From the NCBI GenBank assembly GCA_041191145.1, contig JBEEPK010000001.1, positions 1 through 64,000 on the forward strand: 64,000 bases of DNA, written 5' to 3'. Source of the stretch: UBA961 sp041191145 (lineage in GTDB: Bacteria; Bacteroidota; Ignavibacteria; Kapaibacteriales; UBA961). The translations under genes and the position numbers were made by a program. Shown here piece after piece: positions 8,336-17,824 of this stretch. The number at the start of each line of letters is the position of its first letter. Position 1 is the stretch's first letter. Below the pieces are notes generated by a model. It was given only the letters and a program-made list of their open reading frames with translations, was not told the origin of the DNA and made no database searches.

Positions 8336-9103
8336 ATGTCATCTTTGCTACAATTCCTTCGATCCACAGTCTTCACAAAAATCGTGATGGCCATCACAGG
8401 CCTTTTAATCATCGGTTTTTTGATCGGACATATGCTTGGCAATCTCTTGATGTTTGCAGGGCCTGAAAAAATCAATGCCTATGCTCTCGGATTGAAAAAT
8501 CTTGGTCCACTGCTTTGGCTTGTTCGATTTGCTATGATTGCAGCATTCGGTCTACATATTTGGTCATCCATTGAACTCGCTTCCAGAAATAAATTGGCAA
8601 GACCTGTTCAATATGATACAAAGAAATCTCTCAAATCAACATTTGCATCAAGAACAATGTTGGTTTCCGGTTTGGCGATTCTCTTCTTTGTGATCTATCA
8701 TCTATTGCATTATACATTCGGTATCATTCAACCGAATACCTATTATGCTGGCGGATATCGCATGGAATCCACTGGTGAAATTGTACACCATGTCTATAAT
8801 ATGGTCGTTGCAGGATTCCAAAATCCATTTATTGCTCTTTCCTATATCATTGCTCTGATATTCATGTCTTCACATGTAAGTCATGCCACATCAAGTGCTT
8901 TTCAGACATTGGGCGTGATGAATCCAAATATCAAAAAAATCACTTCAAAGATTGGTCCGGCATTGGCTGGCTTATTCCTTGTCGGTTATCTATCCATTCC
9001 AATTGGCGTAATGATTGGAGTCATCAAAAAAGCTCCTGATCAAAAGCATGTTTCGACAATGACCAAAGATTGTCCTGACACTCCCGATTGCAAATGTGAG
9101 TAA
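8336..9103 (+). CDS. sdhC: Succinate dehydrogenase cytochrome b subunit
   Basis: This 255-residue membrane protein anchors the succinate dehydrogenase/fumarate reductase complex and carries haem b for electron transfer to quinone. Five hydrophobic helices are visible, with conserved His residues in helices (FLIGHMLGN, FGLHIW, VIYHLLHY, MSSHVSHA) as in the Bacteroidetes/epsilon-type b558 family with a single anchor subunit. The segment before sdhA is hydrophilic and ends in a Cys-containing tail (DCPDTPDCKC), which is unusual. It is the first gene of sdhCAB, behind a strong predicted promoter and a palindrome. The gap to sdhA is 43 nt. Confidence 0.93.
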   Translation: MSSLLQFLRSTVFTKIVMAITGLLIIGFLIGHMLGNLLMFAGPEKINAYALGLKNLGPLLWLVRFAMIAAFGLHIWSSIELASRNKLARPVQYDTKKSLKSTFASRTMLVSGLAILFFVIYHLLHYTFGIIQPNTYYAGGYRMESTGEIVHHVYNMVVAGFQNPFIALSYIIALIFMSSHVSHATSSAFQTLGVMNPNIKKITSKIGPALAGLFLVGYLSIPIGVMIGVIKKAPDQKHVSTMTKDCPDTPDCKCE

Positions 9104-9146
9104 TCCGATTAAATAAACAAGACTTTCACTATACCGTGATATATCC

Positions 9147-11060
9147 ATGAAACTTGAATCGAATATTCCTTCAGGACCCATTGAACAAAAATGGGACAAA
9201 CATCGAGCCGAAGCGAAGTTGGTGAATCCTGCCAATAAGAGAAAATATCGCGTCCTCATCGTTGGTTCTGGACTTGCGGGTGCATCAGCCGCAGCCACAC
9301 TCGCGGAATTGGGATATAATGTTGATTGCTTTACTTTTCACGATTCACCACGCAGAGCACATTCCATAGCTGCTCAAGGTGGAATCAATGCGGCAAAGAA
9401 TTATCAGAATGATGGTGATAGCATCTATCGTCTCTTCTATGATACCGTAAAAGGTGGAGATTTTCGTGCTCGCGAAGCCAATGTATATCGCCTCGCACAA
9501 GTCAGTGTCAACATCATAGATCAATGTGTGGCGCAAGGCGTTCCATTTGCACGAGAATATGGTGGATACCTTACCAATCGTTCCTTTGGTGGCGCACAAG
9601 TTTCTCGCACATTCTATGCAAAGGGTCAAACAGGTCAGCAATTGCTACTTGGTGCATATTCCGCTTTGTCCCGTCAGATTGGCGCGGGCACAGTGACGAT
9701 GCATAATAGAAAAGAAATGATGGAATTGGTATTAGTTGATGGACATGCGCGTGGTATAGTCACTCGCGATCTTGTATCTGGTAAAATCGAATCTTGGTCA
9801 GGCGATGCGGTCATTCTCGCTACTGGTGGATATTCGAATGTCTTTTATCTTTCAACAAATGCGATGGCATGTAATGTGACATCCATTTGGAGAGCACATA
9901 AGAAAGGCGCAGGACTTGCAAATCCATGTTTCACGCAGATTCATCCTACATCGATTCCCCAGCATGGAGAATATCAATCAAAACTTACATTGATGAGTGA
10001 ATCACTCAGAAATGATGGTCGTGTATGGGTACCGCTGAAAGCAAATGATAATCGCGCACCACATGATATTCCTGAAAATGAGAGAGATTATTATCTCGAA
10101 AGAAAATACCCTTCGTTTGGAAATCTTTCACCTCGTGACATTGCATCTCGCGCTGCGAAAGAAGTGTGTGATGAAGGTCGTGGTGTTGGTCCCGGTGGTC
10201 GTGGCGTATATCTTGACTTCTCGGCAGCAATCAATAGACTAGGTGAGAAGACAATTGCTGAGCGTTATGGCAATCTTTTTGAAATGTATGAAAGAATCTC
10301 TGGTGAAAACCCATACAAATCACCAATGAGAATTTATCCTGCCCCCCATTATACTATGGGAGGTTTATGGGTTGACTATAATCTCATGAGTACCATTCCA
10401 GGCTTGCATGTACTTGGAGAAGCGAATTTCTCCGATCATGGTGCCAATCGTCTCGGAGCAAGTGCTTTGATGCAAGGCTTGGCAGATGGATACTTTGTGA
10501 TTCCATATACAATCGGAAATTATCTTGCAGGTGTGAAACCTGGTGAGGTAACGAATGAGCATCCTGAGTTCAAAAAGGCGGTTGCCGAAGTAGAAGGTAG
10601 AGTGTCCAAGTTTCTTTCAGTTAATGGTAAACGCACCACATCTTCATTCCATAGAGAACTTGGTATGCTTATGTGGAATAACTGCGGTATGGCTCGCAGT
10701 GAAGCAAGTTTGAAAGAAGCACTCCAAAGAATTCCTGAAATTCGTGAAGAATTCTGGAATAATGTGAATGTCGTTGGTTCAGCAAATGAATTGAATACCG
10801 CATTGGAACATGCTGGTCGTGTTGCAGATTTCTTGGAATTTGCAGAACTCATGTGTATTGATGCTCTCGAGAGAGATGAATCATGCGGTGGTCATTTCAG
10901 AACCGAACATCAAACTGAAGATGGCGAAGCAAAAAGAAATGATGATAAATTCTGCCATTCATCAGTATGGGAATATTCGGGTGATACTGCGAAACCGAAT
11001 TTGCATAAAGAACAACTTACTTTTGAAAATGTCAAGCTTGCAACAAGGAGCTATAAATAA
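9147..11060 (+). CDS. sdhA: Succinate dehydrogenase flavoprotein subunit
   Basis: This 637-residue FAD subunit oxidises succinate to fumarate (or the reverse) in the TCA cycle, on the cytoplasmic face of the membrane. The dinucleotide-binding loop is VGSGLAGASAA. The FAD-linking His is residue 72 in AHSIAAQGG. The active-site region has HPTSIP, a Gly-rich GRGVGPGGRGVYLDF loop, and HYTMGGLWVDY with GANRLGASAL near the C-terminal half. The length fits the Bacteroidetes-type enzyme. The TAA stop overlaps the sdhB ATG by one base (TAATG), indicating translational coupling. Confidence 0.96.
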   Translation: MKLESNIPSGPIEQKWDKHRAEAKLVNPANKRKYRVLIVGSGLAGASAAATLAELGYNVDCFTFHDSPRRAHSIAAQGGINAAKNYQNDGDSIYRLFYDTVKGGDFRAREANVYRLAQVSVNIIDQCVAQGVPFAREYGGYLTNRSFGGAQVSRTFYAKGQTGQQLLLGAYSALSRQIGAGTVTMHNRKEMMELVLVDGHARGIVTRDLVSGKIESWSGDAVILATGGYSNVFYLSTNAMACNVTSIWRAHKKGAGLANPCFTQIHPTSIPQHGEYQSKLTLMSESLRNDGRVWVPLKANDNRAPHDIPENERDYYLERKYPSFGNLSPRDIASRAAKEVCDEGRGVGPGGRGVYLDFSAAINRLGEKTIAERYGNLFEMYERISGENPYKSPMRIYPAPHYTMGGLWVDYNLMSTIPGLHVLGEANFSDHGANRLGASALMQGLADGYFVIPYTIGNYLAGVKPGEVTNEHPEFKKAVAEVEGRVSKFLSVNGKRTTSSFHRELGMLMWNNCGMARSEASLKEALQRIPEIREEFWNNVNVVGSANELNTALEHAGRVADFLEFAELMCIDALERDESCGGHFRTEHQTEDGEAKRNDDKFCHSSVWEYSGDTAKPNLHKEQLTFENVKLATRSYK

Positions 11061-11803
11061 TGAAATTATCCCTGAAAGTATGGCGCCAGAAGAACAAGAA
11101 TTCTGAAGGAGATTTCAAGAATTATGTTTTGTCAGACATCAGTCCTGATATGTCTTTCCTTGAAATGCTCGATGTTCTTAATGAACAATTGCTAACAAAG
11201 AATGAAGATCCTGTTGCATTCGATCATGATTGCCGTGAAGGTATTTGTGGATCATGTTCCATGATGATCAATGGGAAACCTCATGGTCCGGAATCAATGA
11301 CAACTACATGTCAATTACATATGCGTAAGTTCAAGGATGGCGATGAATTAGTCGTCGAACCTTGGAGAGCAAGCGCCTTCCCTGTCATCAGAGATCTTGT
11401 TGTGGATCGTTCCGCATTCGATAGAATCATTCAGGCAGGTGGTTTTGTATCAGTAAATACCGGCAATGCACAAGATGGTAATACTTTGCCTATTCCAAAA
11501 CCTGATGCTGATGCCGCCATGGATGCTGCTGCTTGTATTGGATGTGGCGCATGTGTTGCAGCTTGCAAAAATGCATCAGCGATGTTGTTTACAGCTGCAA
11601 AAGTTTCGCATCTTGGATATTTACCTCAAGGACAACCCGAAAGAAAACGCAGGGTATTGAAAATGGTTGAGCAAATGGATAACGAAGGTTTTGGAAATTG
11701 CACCAATACTTATGATTGCGAAGCGGCATGTCCAAAAGGCATTAGTGTCCATAATATCGCAAGACTCAATCGCGATTTCCTCAAAGCGAAATTATTCGGT
11801 TGA
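11060..11803 (+). CDS. sdhB: Succinate dehydrogenase iron-sulfur subunit
   Basis: This 247-residue subunit relays electrons from FAD to the membrane anchor through three iron-sulfur clusters. The 2Fe-2S ligands are Cys58, Cys63 and Cys66 (CREGICGSC) plus a later Cys in TTTCQLHM. The 4Fe-4S motif CIGCGACVAAC begins at residue 159. The 3Fe-4S/4Fe-4S region has CTNTYDCEAACPKGI. It is slightly longer than E. coli SdhB, as is normal for this subfamily. It closes the sdhCAB operon and is followed by an intrinsic terminator. Confidence 0.95.
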   Translation: MKLSLKVWRQKNKNSEGDFKNYVLSDISPDMSFLEMLDVLNEQLLTKNEDPVAFDHDCREGICGSCSMMINGKPHGPESMTTTCQLHMRKFKDGDELVVEPWRASAFPVIRDLVVDRSAFDRIIQAGGFVSVNTGNAQDGNTLPIPKPDADAAMDAAACIGCGACVAACKNASAMLFTAAKVSHLGYLPQGQPERKRRVLKMVEQMDNEGFGNCTNTYDCEAACPKGISVHNIARLNRDFLKAKLFG

Positions 11804-11825
11804 TAATTGATTGAACAAAAAATTA

Positions 11826-11854
11826 GGGAGATGAGTAATCATCTCCCTTTTTTT
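11826..11854 (+). terminator. Terminator of sdhCAB
   Basis: A 9-bp stem GGGAGATGA/TCATCTCCC with loop GTAA is followed by seven T residues. On the other strand the same stem is followed by TAATTTTTTG, so it probably also ends the convergent minus-strand operon. The T-run touches the stop codon of the 11853-12410 gene. Confidence 0.9.
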
Positions 11855-12410
11855 ATTGTCCTAACAAACCTTTCTTCAAATCTGAATCTGCGGGGTCTTC
11901 ACCCAGCCAAATGCCGAATAATCCTTTTTTAAAATCAAGTCCGGAAATCACTCCCGCCTTATTTCCATTCTTCAGTACAGTTATACCTTTTCCGGGTTCA
12001 TATATCATAGAAAAGACATCGCCCTTTTTGATTTTTTCTTTGAAGAATGACTTGAATTGATCGATTCGAGAGCGAAGCGAAGATATATTCCCATTAGCAG
12101 ATTTCTCAAATCCTTCTTCAACCGCATCGGACATCTTATCACTTGTGATCAGAGAAGAAACAATGGTCAATTCCATGGCAATAGATTCATCTGCATTAAT
12201 GATGGACTGTGCATCTTTTGTCTTTTTTGTAACATATAAAGCACCAACATACATATCCATCCAGAATTTTTCTCTTGTTCCTGCACCGTTCAAAGAAAGA
12301 GACTTTCCAGCAAACGTTTTTGTTGATGGAATATTCACTCCACCAATATTCATGTCGGCATATGCAGACATAACAAAAAGAAAGGAACACAAAACGATGA
12401 TTGCTCTCAT
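11853..12410 (-). CDS. Chalcone-isomerase-like secreted protein
   Basis: This 185-residue protein has a signal peptide (MRAIIVLCSFLFVMSAYA) followed by a bacterial chalcone-isomerase-like domain. Recognisable blocks are KFWMDMYVGALY near the N-terminus and LFGIWLGEDPADSDLKKGLLG at the C-terminus. Bacterial members have no proven flavonoid chemistry and most likely bind a hydrophobic ligand in the periplasm. I start at ATG 12410 because GGGAG lies just upstream and a signal peptide follows; an in-frame start 18 nt earlier is possible. It is the last gene of the operon after ccmF, with a 24-nt gap. Confidence 0.8.
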   Translation of the reverse strand: MRAIIVLCSFLFVMSAYADMNIGGVNIPSTKTFAGKSLSLNGAGTREKFWMDMYVGALYVTKKTKDAQSIINADESIAMELTIVSSLITSDKMSDAVEEGFEKSANGNISSLRSRIDQFKSFFKEKIKKGDVFSMIYEPGKGITVLKNGNKAGVISGLDFKKGLFGIWLGEDPADSDLKKGLLGQ

Positions 12411-12434
12411 GATTATCTCCCAAATCATAGTTCA

Positions 12435-14714
12435 TTAAAGAAGATCTTTGCGATGTCTTCCAATAGAAATAAAGAATCCTGTTACCATCAATATAACACC
12501 AAGCCAAACAAGATTGATGAGTGGTTTGATGGAAACTTCTACTGTAAACACTTCTTTTTTCTTTTGCAATGGTTTTGACATATCCCGGAATGCGATTTCT
12601 ACTTGAGAAGAAGCAAGATTCCCTTTTTGAGCAATGAGTTTTGCAAAAGATATTTGCTGAGTAGTTCCGGGTAAGGTAATTGGTTCCGGAGTAAGCTCCG
12701 TTGTTTGCATGTTCATTGCAGCACGGAGTGAGATATCTGCGGAGTCTTTTGTTGAATATATTCGAACAATCGCCGATGGATAAATCTTCCCTAAGCTATC
12801 AGGACCGGCACTCATACGAGACATATCGAATGCTATAAATCGAATAGCCCTTGAGGAATCCGTAGGAAACATCTCTTTTTGGTCTTTGCTTAATGTCAAA
12901 GTTGGAATTCCACCTGTCTCTCCTGTAGCTTTTGGTGAGACATATAGATCGCGTCCAAGAGTCCATGCAATCCCTGGTTCGAGAAATGCAGATTGTCTTT
13001 TATTGAAATCACTCCAAAAAAGCATCGGAGCAACTGATGATATGTTTCCGTCTTTTTCAACTTCAATATGAAAACGATACTTTTCACGATCCACATATTC
13101 TTTTTCGATGCGTTCTTTACCTTTGAAAGTCAATATATAGCCCAACACTTTTGTTGGAACTCCTTGTACCAATTGTGCATGTTCCATGACCGAATATTTG
13201 GAAGTCCATACCACACCAATCAAAAGTAATGCAACGCCACTATGCGAGACATATGCACCTGCGGAGCTAAATTTTGCCTGCATGACTTTGATCGCAAGTT
13301 CAAGATTGATAACTAATGCAAACCAAGCCGCAAATGTGAGAATGACATAAAGTGTATCTGTTACACCCAAAAACATTGATACTATTGTTCCTGCAAGCGT
13401 TAAAATCAATGGCAAAATCAATGACCTATAATTCGCAATAAGAGATTTCCCTTTCCATCTCGCAATAAGCGATATCGCATTCACGAGCATGATGAGAATA
13501 ACCAATGGCAAATGCGTGGAATTATAGAAAGCAGGATCAATAGCAACTTTCGGTTGTTTGATGATCTCTGCAAAGAGGGGCCAACTAGTTCCAATAAAGA
13601 CGATGATTGCAGAACCCAAAAGCAAAGCAGAACCAATGGAAAGTAAAAACTCTCTACTCTGCATTGAAAAAGAAGCAGAAGAAAAGAGAAGATCATTTCT
13701 TCGGTGATACATGATTGACAGAGCAATCAATAGAAATGTGGACATGAATGCAATAAGCATTACATAAGCAAACATGCCGGGATCTACAAAAGAATGCACG
13801 GAAGTATCACCCAATACTCCACTTCTGGTAAGAAATGTTGAGTATAGAACCAATATGAATGATAAAGATGCGAGAATGATATTTGTTTTTACAAGACCGC
13901 CTGTCTTCTTTTGAATGATCATAGTATGAACCAAAGCGGCAGAGACAAGCCAAGGAATGAGAGAAGAATTCTCAACAGGATCCCAAGCCCAAAATCCTCC
14001 CCAACCCAAAGTTTCATAAGCCCAGAAGCCACCGAGCATGATACCAAAACCTAAGATTGCCGTTGAATATAATGTCCATGGCAAAGCATGCTTCACCCAA
14101 TCTTGATAATCCCTTTTCAATAAACCTGCCATTGCCAATGCAAATGGTGCACTCATGGCTGCAAATCCTGTAAAGAGGATTGGAGGATGAATGGTTATCC
14201 ATACATTATGCAGAAGTGGATTGAGTCCTTTCCCATTTTGCGGTACAAATCCTTCGGCAACGCCATCTTTTGCAAATGTTTCCCATACATAAGCAAATGG
14301 ATTCTTGATGACCAATAATAGTAATAAGAAAACAAGAATCAATGAGTAAAAGACCATGATTTCAGATTCCATGCCTTTTCTTCGACCAAAGGCCGAAAGA
14401 GCCACACCTAGCACAGCAACCCAAAGTGTCCATAACATGAAGCTGCCTTCTTGTCCGGCATAGCCTGCGGCGAACAAATACCAAGCCTGCAATTCTCTAG
14501 AAGAATAATTCCAGACATAATGATATTCAAATCGATGATTAAAGACGAGCCAAAGAATAGCGAGAAATGATATAACAATTCCAATGGTCGTGAATCTGAA
14601 CAAGAATCTACCGATGTCTGCCGATCTTTCATTTCCTTTCAGTGCAAAGGCATAAAAACCCGTGCCGATGAGAGCTGTCGCAAATAAGAGATGAATGAGA
14701 ATTTGGCCAATCAT
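12435..14714 (-). CDS. ccmF: Cytochrome c haem lyase subunit CcmF
   Basis: This 759-residue polytopic membrane protein belongs to the CcmF/CcsA haem-handling family and attaches haem to apocytochrome c on the periplasmic side (system I). The WWD-type motif WGGFWAWDPVENSS lies at about residue 232-246. Conserved His-containing loops such as NVWITIHPPILF precede it. About 14-15 hydrophobic helices are visible, with a large soluble loop near residues 510-720. The last helix ends at the C-terminus. Other ccm genes are absent from the window, so they must lie elsewhere. It is 3 nt downstream of the TldD-like gene and sits in an operon with a thioredoxin-like protein. Confidence 0.92.
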   Translation of the reverse strand: MIGQILIHLLFATALIGTGFYAFALKGNERSADIGRFLFRFTTIGIVISFLAILWLVFNHRFEYHYVWNYSSRELQAWYLFAAGYAGQEGSFMLWTLWVAVLGVALSAFGRRKGMESEIMVFYSLILVFLLLLLVIKNPFAYVWETFAKDGVAEGFVPQNGKGLNPLLHNVWITIHPPILFTGFAAMSAPFALAMAGLLKRDYQDWVKHALPWTLYSTAILGFGIMLGGFWAYETLGWGGFWAWDPVENSSLIPWLVSAALVHTMIIQKKTGGLVKTNIILASLSFILVLYSTFLTRSGVLGDTSVHSFVDPGMFAYVMLIAFMSTFLLIALSIMYHRRNDLLFSSASFSMQSREFLLSIGSALLLGSAIIVFIGTSWPLFAEIIKQPKVAIDPAFYNSTHLPLVILIMLVNAISLIARWKGKSLIANYRSLILPLILTLAGTIVSMFLGVTDTLYVILTFAAWFALVINLELAIKVMQAKFSSAGAYVSHSGVALLLIGVVWTSKYSVMEHAQLVQGVPTKVLGYILTFKGKERIEKEYVDREKYRFHIEVEKDGNISSVAPMLFWSDFNKRQSAFLEPGIAWTLGRDLYVSPKATGETGGIPTLTLSKDQKEMFPTDSSRAIRFIAFDMSRMSAGPDSLGKIYPSAIVRIYSTKDSADISLRAAMNMQTTELTPEPITLPGTTQQISFAKLIAQKGNLASSQVEIAFRDMSKPLQKKKEVFTVEVSIKPLINLVWLGVILMVTGFFISIGRHRKDLL

Positions 14715-14717
14715 ATA

Positions 14718-16400
14718 TTATGGTTTTGGTTTGGTCAATGGTGAATCAAGCAATGGTGGTTTTGCTTGTGACTTTTGTTTTTTCTGAACTTCAATTGTTT
14801 TGACGAAGAGTGAAGGTGAGCTTGCGGAAACCGGAACACCACCTGACTCAGCACCGCAAACTCCATTGAAGATGCCGATATCATGAGAAGCAGCAATGAT
14901 ATTATTGAAGGTCGTAAGAGGAGTACCAATCAAATCAACGCCACGAACAAGCTCATCTGGTCTTCCATCTGCATAGATTTTGTACACTACGAGTGGTTGA
15001 ACATTGAAAGCATTGGGAATAGTTCTTGCCGTAAATGTAAAGCCACCCGAAATTTCAACAAAGTACAATCCATATTCTTTGTTTTGCTTTAAGCACTCTT
15101 CACGCAGTAATGTTCTCAAAGAATCAAATGCAACAGTTTGTGAAGCTTGTACCAACAAATTTGATTGTCTAGAAACGGGTCGCAATCCAGGTTGTCTTCT
15201 GCCATGTCCATTCGAAACCGGAAACGATTCAATTGGTGAGCGATTCATGAGAAAGTTCTTGAAGATACCTTTTTCAACTGCAATCACTTTTTCTGCCTTG
15301 ACACCTTCATCATCGTATTTATAATGACCAACAATATCTTGACCATTCAATGTTTTCAGACCCGGATCAAACACAACATCAATAAAATCAGGTAGGATTT
15401 TTTTGTTCAGGAATGATTTGAATGTCTGTGATGAATTTGGATCTTTTTGACGGTGACCTTCAACACGGTGTCCGAATATTTCATGAAAAAACACACCTGA
15501 TGCAGGCCCTGATAGAATAGCTGGACCGGAATATGTTTCAGCCAATGGTGCAAGTCTCAAAAGTCCCATCGTTTTAATCATGGATTGAATATCACTTGCT
15601 ACTTTTTCCTCAGTAGGTAAATTTTCAGGTAAGAATCCAAAATAACTTGAGAACAGAGGTAACGTCATGCCATCATCGGCTTTTGTTGATGCAGATGCAA
15701 ACATGCGAACATTGGGTTCACTTTGCTGAATGAGACTTCCTTCTGAACTCACAAAATATTTTGTGATGATATCTGCTTGAAAATAGACTTCACCTGTATA
15801 TATCTTGGGGTCTTCCGAAAACAATGCAGAAAGTCTTTTAATCCTTTCTTGCCATTGCATTGAATCTATGGAAAAAGTTTGTTCATCCTCAACATATCGC
15901 ACGATTTGTTGTCTGGAAAAATCGGCTGAACTATCTTCTTCTTTAACTTTGACAGCCCGATTGGTAAGAACCTTTCCATATCTCTCAACTGCTTTTTTAT
16001 ACAGTTTATCTGTAGCATTCCATATGACTGCACGAATCGCTTTTTCATCATCAGACATTGGAAGTTCAATTCCTTTTCCTCCACCACCGAATTCAAATCT
16101 AGAACCACGGATGGTATGCGTATTGTCCAATTCATAGTTCCCAACTCGAATATCAATGTCAAGTATTCGAGATGCAACATTCTCTGTGTATTTCAATTTG
16201 CCAAATGATGCAGACATCCGAATTGTCTTTGTTTCAGTTACCGCATAAGAAAGAAAATATGGTGGATTGCTTTGCTTAGATAATCCTTCCATCGTTCTCT
16301 GCATCTCATTCTTCATAGCGATGAGAATAGGAAGCTCAGAACCTCTAGTTACTACAAGTGAACCAAACAGTACTAGGAAATATGCCAACAATGTTCTCAT
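14718..16400 (-). CDS. Exported TldD/PmbA-family metalloprotease
   Basis: This 560-residue protein carries an N-terminal hydrophobic signal segment (about 1-20) and then a TldD-like fold. The zinc motif HEIFGH is at residues 306-311 within FFHEIFGHRVEGH. TldD/TldE proteins are normally cytoplasmic peptidases acting as a pair that process leader peptides or antitoxins; here a signal peptide and a lone copy suggest a periplasmic or lipid-facing relative. A Gly-rich FGGGGKGIELP segment lies in the N-terminal third. The C-terminal tail is Lys/Pro-rich and disordered. It is packed 11 nt after the 16412-17113 gene and 3 nt before ccmF. I see no second TldE-like gene nearby. Confidence 0.85.
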   Translation of the reverse strand: MRTLLAYFLVLFGSLVVTRGSELPILIAMKNEMQRTMEGLSKQSNPPYFLSYAVTETKTIRMSASFGKLKYTENVASRILDIDIRVGNYELDNTHTIRGSRFEFGGGGKGIELPMSDDEKAIRAVIWNATDKLYKKAVERYGKVLTNRAVKVKEEDSSADFSRQQIVRYVEDEQTFSIDSMQWQERIKRLSALFSEDPKIYTGEVYFQADIITKYFVSSEGSLIQQSEPNVRMFASASTKADDGMTLPLFSSYFGFLPENLPTEEKVASDIQSMIKTMGLLRLAPLAETYSGPAILSGPASGVFFHEIFGHRVEGHRQKDPNSSQTFKSFLNKKILPDFIDVVFDPGLKTLNGQDIVGHYKYDDEGVKAEKVIAVEKGIFKNFLMNRSPIESFPVSNGHGRRQPGLRPVSRQSNLLVQASQTVAFDSLRTLLREECLKQNKEYGLYFVEISGGFTFTARTIPNAFNVQPLVVYKIYADGRPDELVRGVDLIGTPLTTFNNIIAASHDIGIFNGVCGAESGGVPVSASSPSLFVKTIEVQKKQKSQAKPPLLDSPLTKPKP

Positions 16401-16411
16401 GGTATGCCTGA

Positions 16412-17113
16412 TTAAAAATCACTTGCTAATGTGGTAATGATCACCGCAACATCGATTGGTGCTTTAAGATTTGCCTTTTCGAATATAAACCGTGATTCAG
16501 GTGCACCTGCAATTGCAAGTTTGGAACGAATCTCCTCCACTCTGAGATCATACAATGTTTGCGTAGGTGTACTACCAGCACCTTTTTTACTCTTTGTTTT
16601 CTTTTCAGCTTTTGCTTTTTTTCCGGTAGTTTTACCTTCCGAGACCAAAACTTTGATCTTCAGATGAGGCATTTTTTTTAACATTTCCGGTATCATTGAA
16701 AAGAGAGGCGAAGGCATTGCATTTGACTGTCCGGCCGGAAAAAGAGGAAACTGTTGAATTGTGTCCCCTTTTGCAAATGTTCTCAGTTGAAATTCTTGCG
16801 ATATTTCTTGATATGAAGTTCCATCAGGAACTTTGAAATCTTGTTTGGCCATGAATAAGTCATTTCTTTCAAATGACATGGAATAGTATCTTCCGGGCTT
16901 TAATGTCATGGTAAATTCACCGCTTGCAGTTGTCTTGGATTTACCGGAAACTTCATCGCCATCTTTTGCGATAACTTGCACACCTTGTAAAGCTTTCTTT
17001 TGACCATCCACTACTTTCCCTTTGATAAGGAAGGTCACACCCTGTGCTGAGATTTGATCAGCTAGAAAAAAAGGACAGATCAGTAGCATGGCTTTGATCA
17101 ACATTTTCAACAT
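16412..17113 (-). CDS. Secreted protein, carboxypeptidase-regulatory-like plus degenerate OmpA-like region
   Basis: I do not recognise this 233-residue protein as a named family. It has a signal peptide ending near SAQG, then a beta-rich region with FLIKGKVVDGQKKALQGVQV, GEFTMTLKPGRYY, typical of carboxypeptidase regulatory (Ig-like) domains. The C-terminal part (LKIKVLVSEG, a Lys-rich insert, LYDLRVEEIRSKL, ESRFIFEKA) follows the beta-alpha-beta order of an OmpA-like domain but lacks its peptidoglycan-binding residues. Start chosen at ATG 17113 because GGGAG lies 8 nt upstream. It lies between a thioredoxin-like gene (29-nt gap) and the TldD-like gene (11-nt gap). An envelope role is inferred. 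Confidence 0.65.
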   Translation of the reverse strand: MLKMLIKAMLLICPFFLADQISAQGVTFLIKGKVVDGQKKALQGVQVIAKDGDEVSGKSKTTASGEFTMTLKPGRYYSMSFERNDLFMAKQDFKVPDGTSYQEISQEFQLRTFAKGDTIQQFPLFPAGQSNAMPSPLFSMIPEMLKKMPHLKIKVLVSEGKTTGKKAKAEKKTKSKKGAGSTPTQTLYDLRVEEIRSKLAIAGAPESRFIFEKANLKAPIDVAVIITTLASDF

Positions 17114-17142
17114 TGCTTTCGCTCCCAAAAAAAACATATTGA

Positions 17143-17733
17143 TTAAACACAATGAACAATGATTTCAGTTTCAATGCACAGTCCTTTGTCTTTAGCATAG
17201 AAACCATGTAATGACTTATATATTTCTTGCTTTTCGGTATTCTGCGCACGGAGTTCATCAAACAATTCCTGCGCTTTACTTGGCCTTGGTCCCCATTGCC
17301 ATTTTTCATTGCCAAATATGTCACAAGCAATCAGTTTTGGGATGCTCATTGAGCCATTTGTAAGAAATTGTTCCAATAATTCCGGATACTCATCTCTTGA
17401 CACAATTCGCAATTCGATCCGATGTTCAGATGCTTGAGCTAGAGCGGCAATGATAGGAAGAGACTGCGCCGAATCACCACACCAACCTTCAGTAATGACA
17501 ATCCAAGTTTGATTTGATTTCATTGTTTGCAATGCTTTCAAAGCATGCTCAGAGGGTTGATATACTTTTTCAACTCTAGTGCTTCTTGCCCAGTTCAATT
17601 CATAATACGCAAACATTTCTTTCTCTTTTTCTGTCATGTCTTCTGTCGGAGCATGTGCTTTCAATGAAAATGCTTCCTTGTATGATGCATAGTCAATAGA
17701 ATGTTTTACATATTCAAAAGCTGGACTAGTCAT
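17143..17733 (-). CDS. Thioredoxin-family protein
   Basis: This 196-residue protein has a thioredoxin fold centre with TEGWCGDSAQSLP. Only the first of the two usual active-site cysteines is present (WCGDS instead of WCxxC). A cis-Pro region SIPKLIACD follows. It resembles the Thioredoxin_9 family found in Bacteroidetes. There is no signal peptide, so it is probably cytoplasmic and may act as a peroxiredoxin-like or thiol-binding protein. It is the first gene of a five-gene run (17733 to 11853) that ends with ccmF and the chalcone-isomerase-like gene. I could not identify a clean promoter box upstream. Confidence 0.8.
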   Translation of the reverse strand: MTSPAFEYVKHSIDYASYKEAFSLKAHAPTEDMTEKEKEMFAYYELNWARSTRVEKVYQPSEHALKALQTMKSNQTWIVITEGWCGDSAQSLPIIAALAQASEHRIELRIVSRDEYPELLEQFLTNGSMSIPKLIACDIFGNEKWQWGPRPSKAQELFDELRAQNTEKQEIYKSLHGFYAKDKGLCIETEIIVHCV

Positions 17734-17824
17734 AATATGGTTGTGACAATTGTATTTAAATGAGATTACAAACAGTACAAATTGAACTGTTCAAACTTTC
17801 ATACATACTTTGGAATCATATTCA

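Noticed and set aside
17771..17791. Six-bp inverted repeat AACAGT/ACTGTT after the TerC gene
   Set aside because: Short, AT-rich and without a T-run, so not supported as a terminator.
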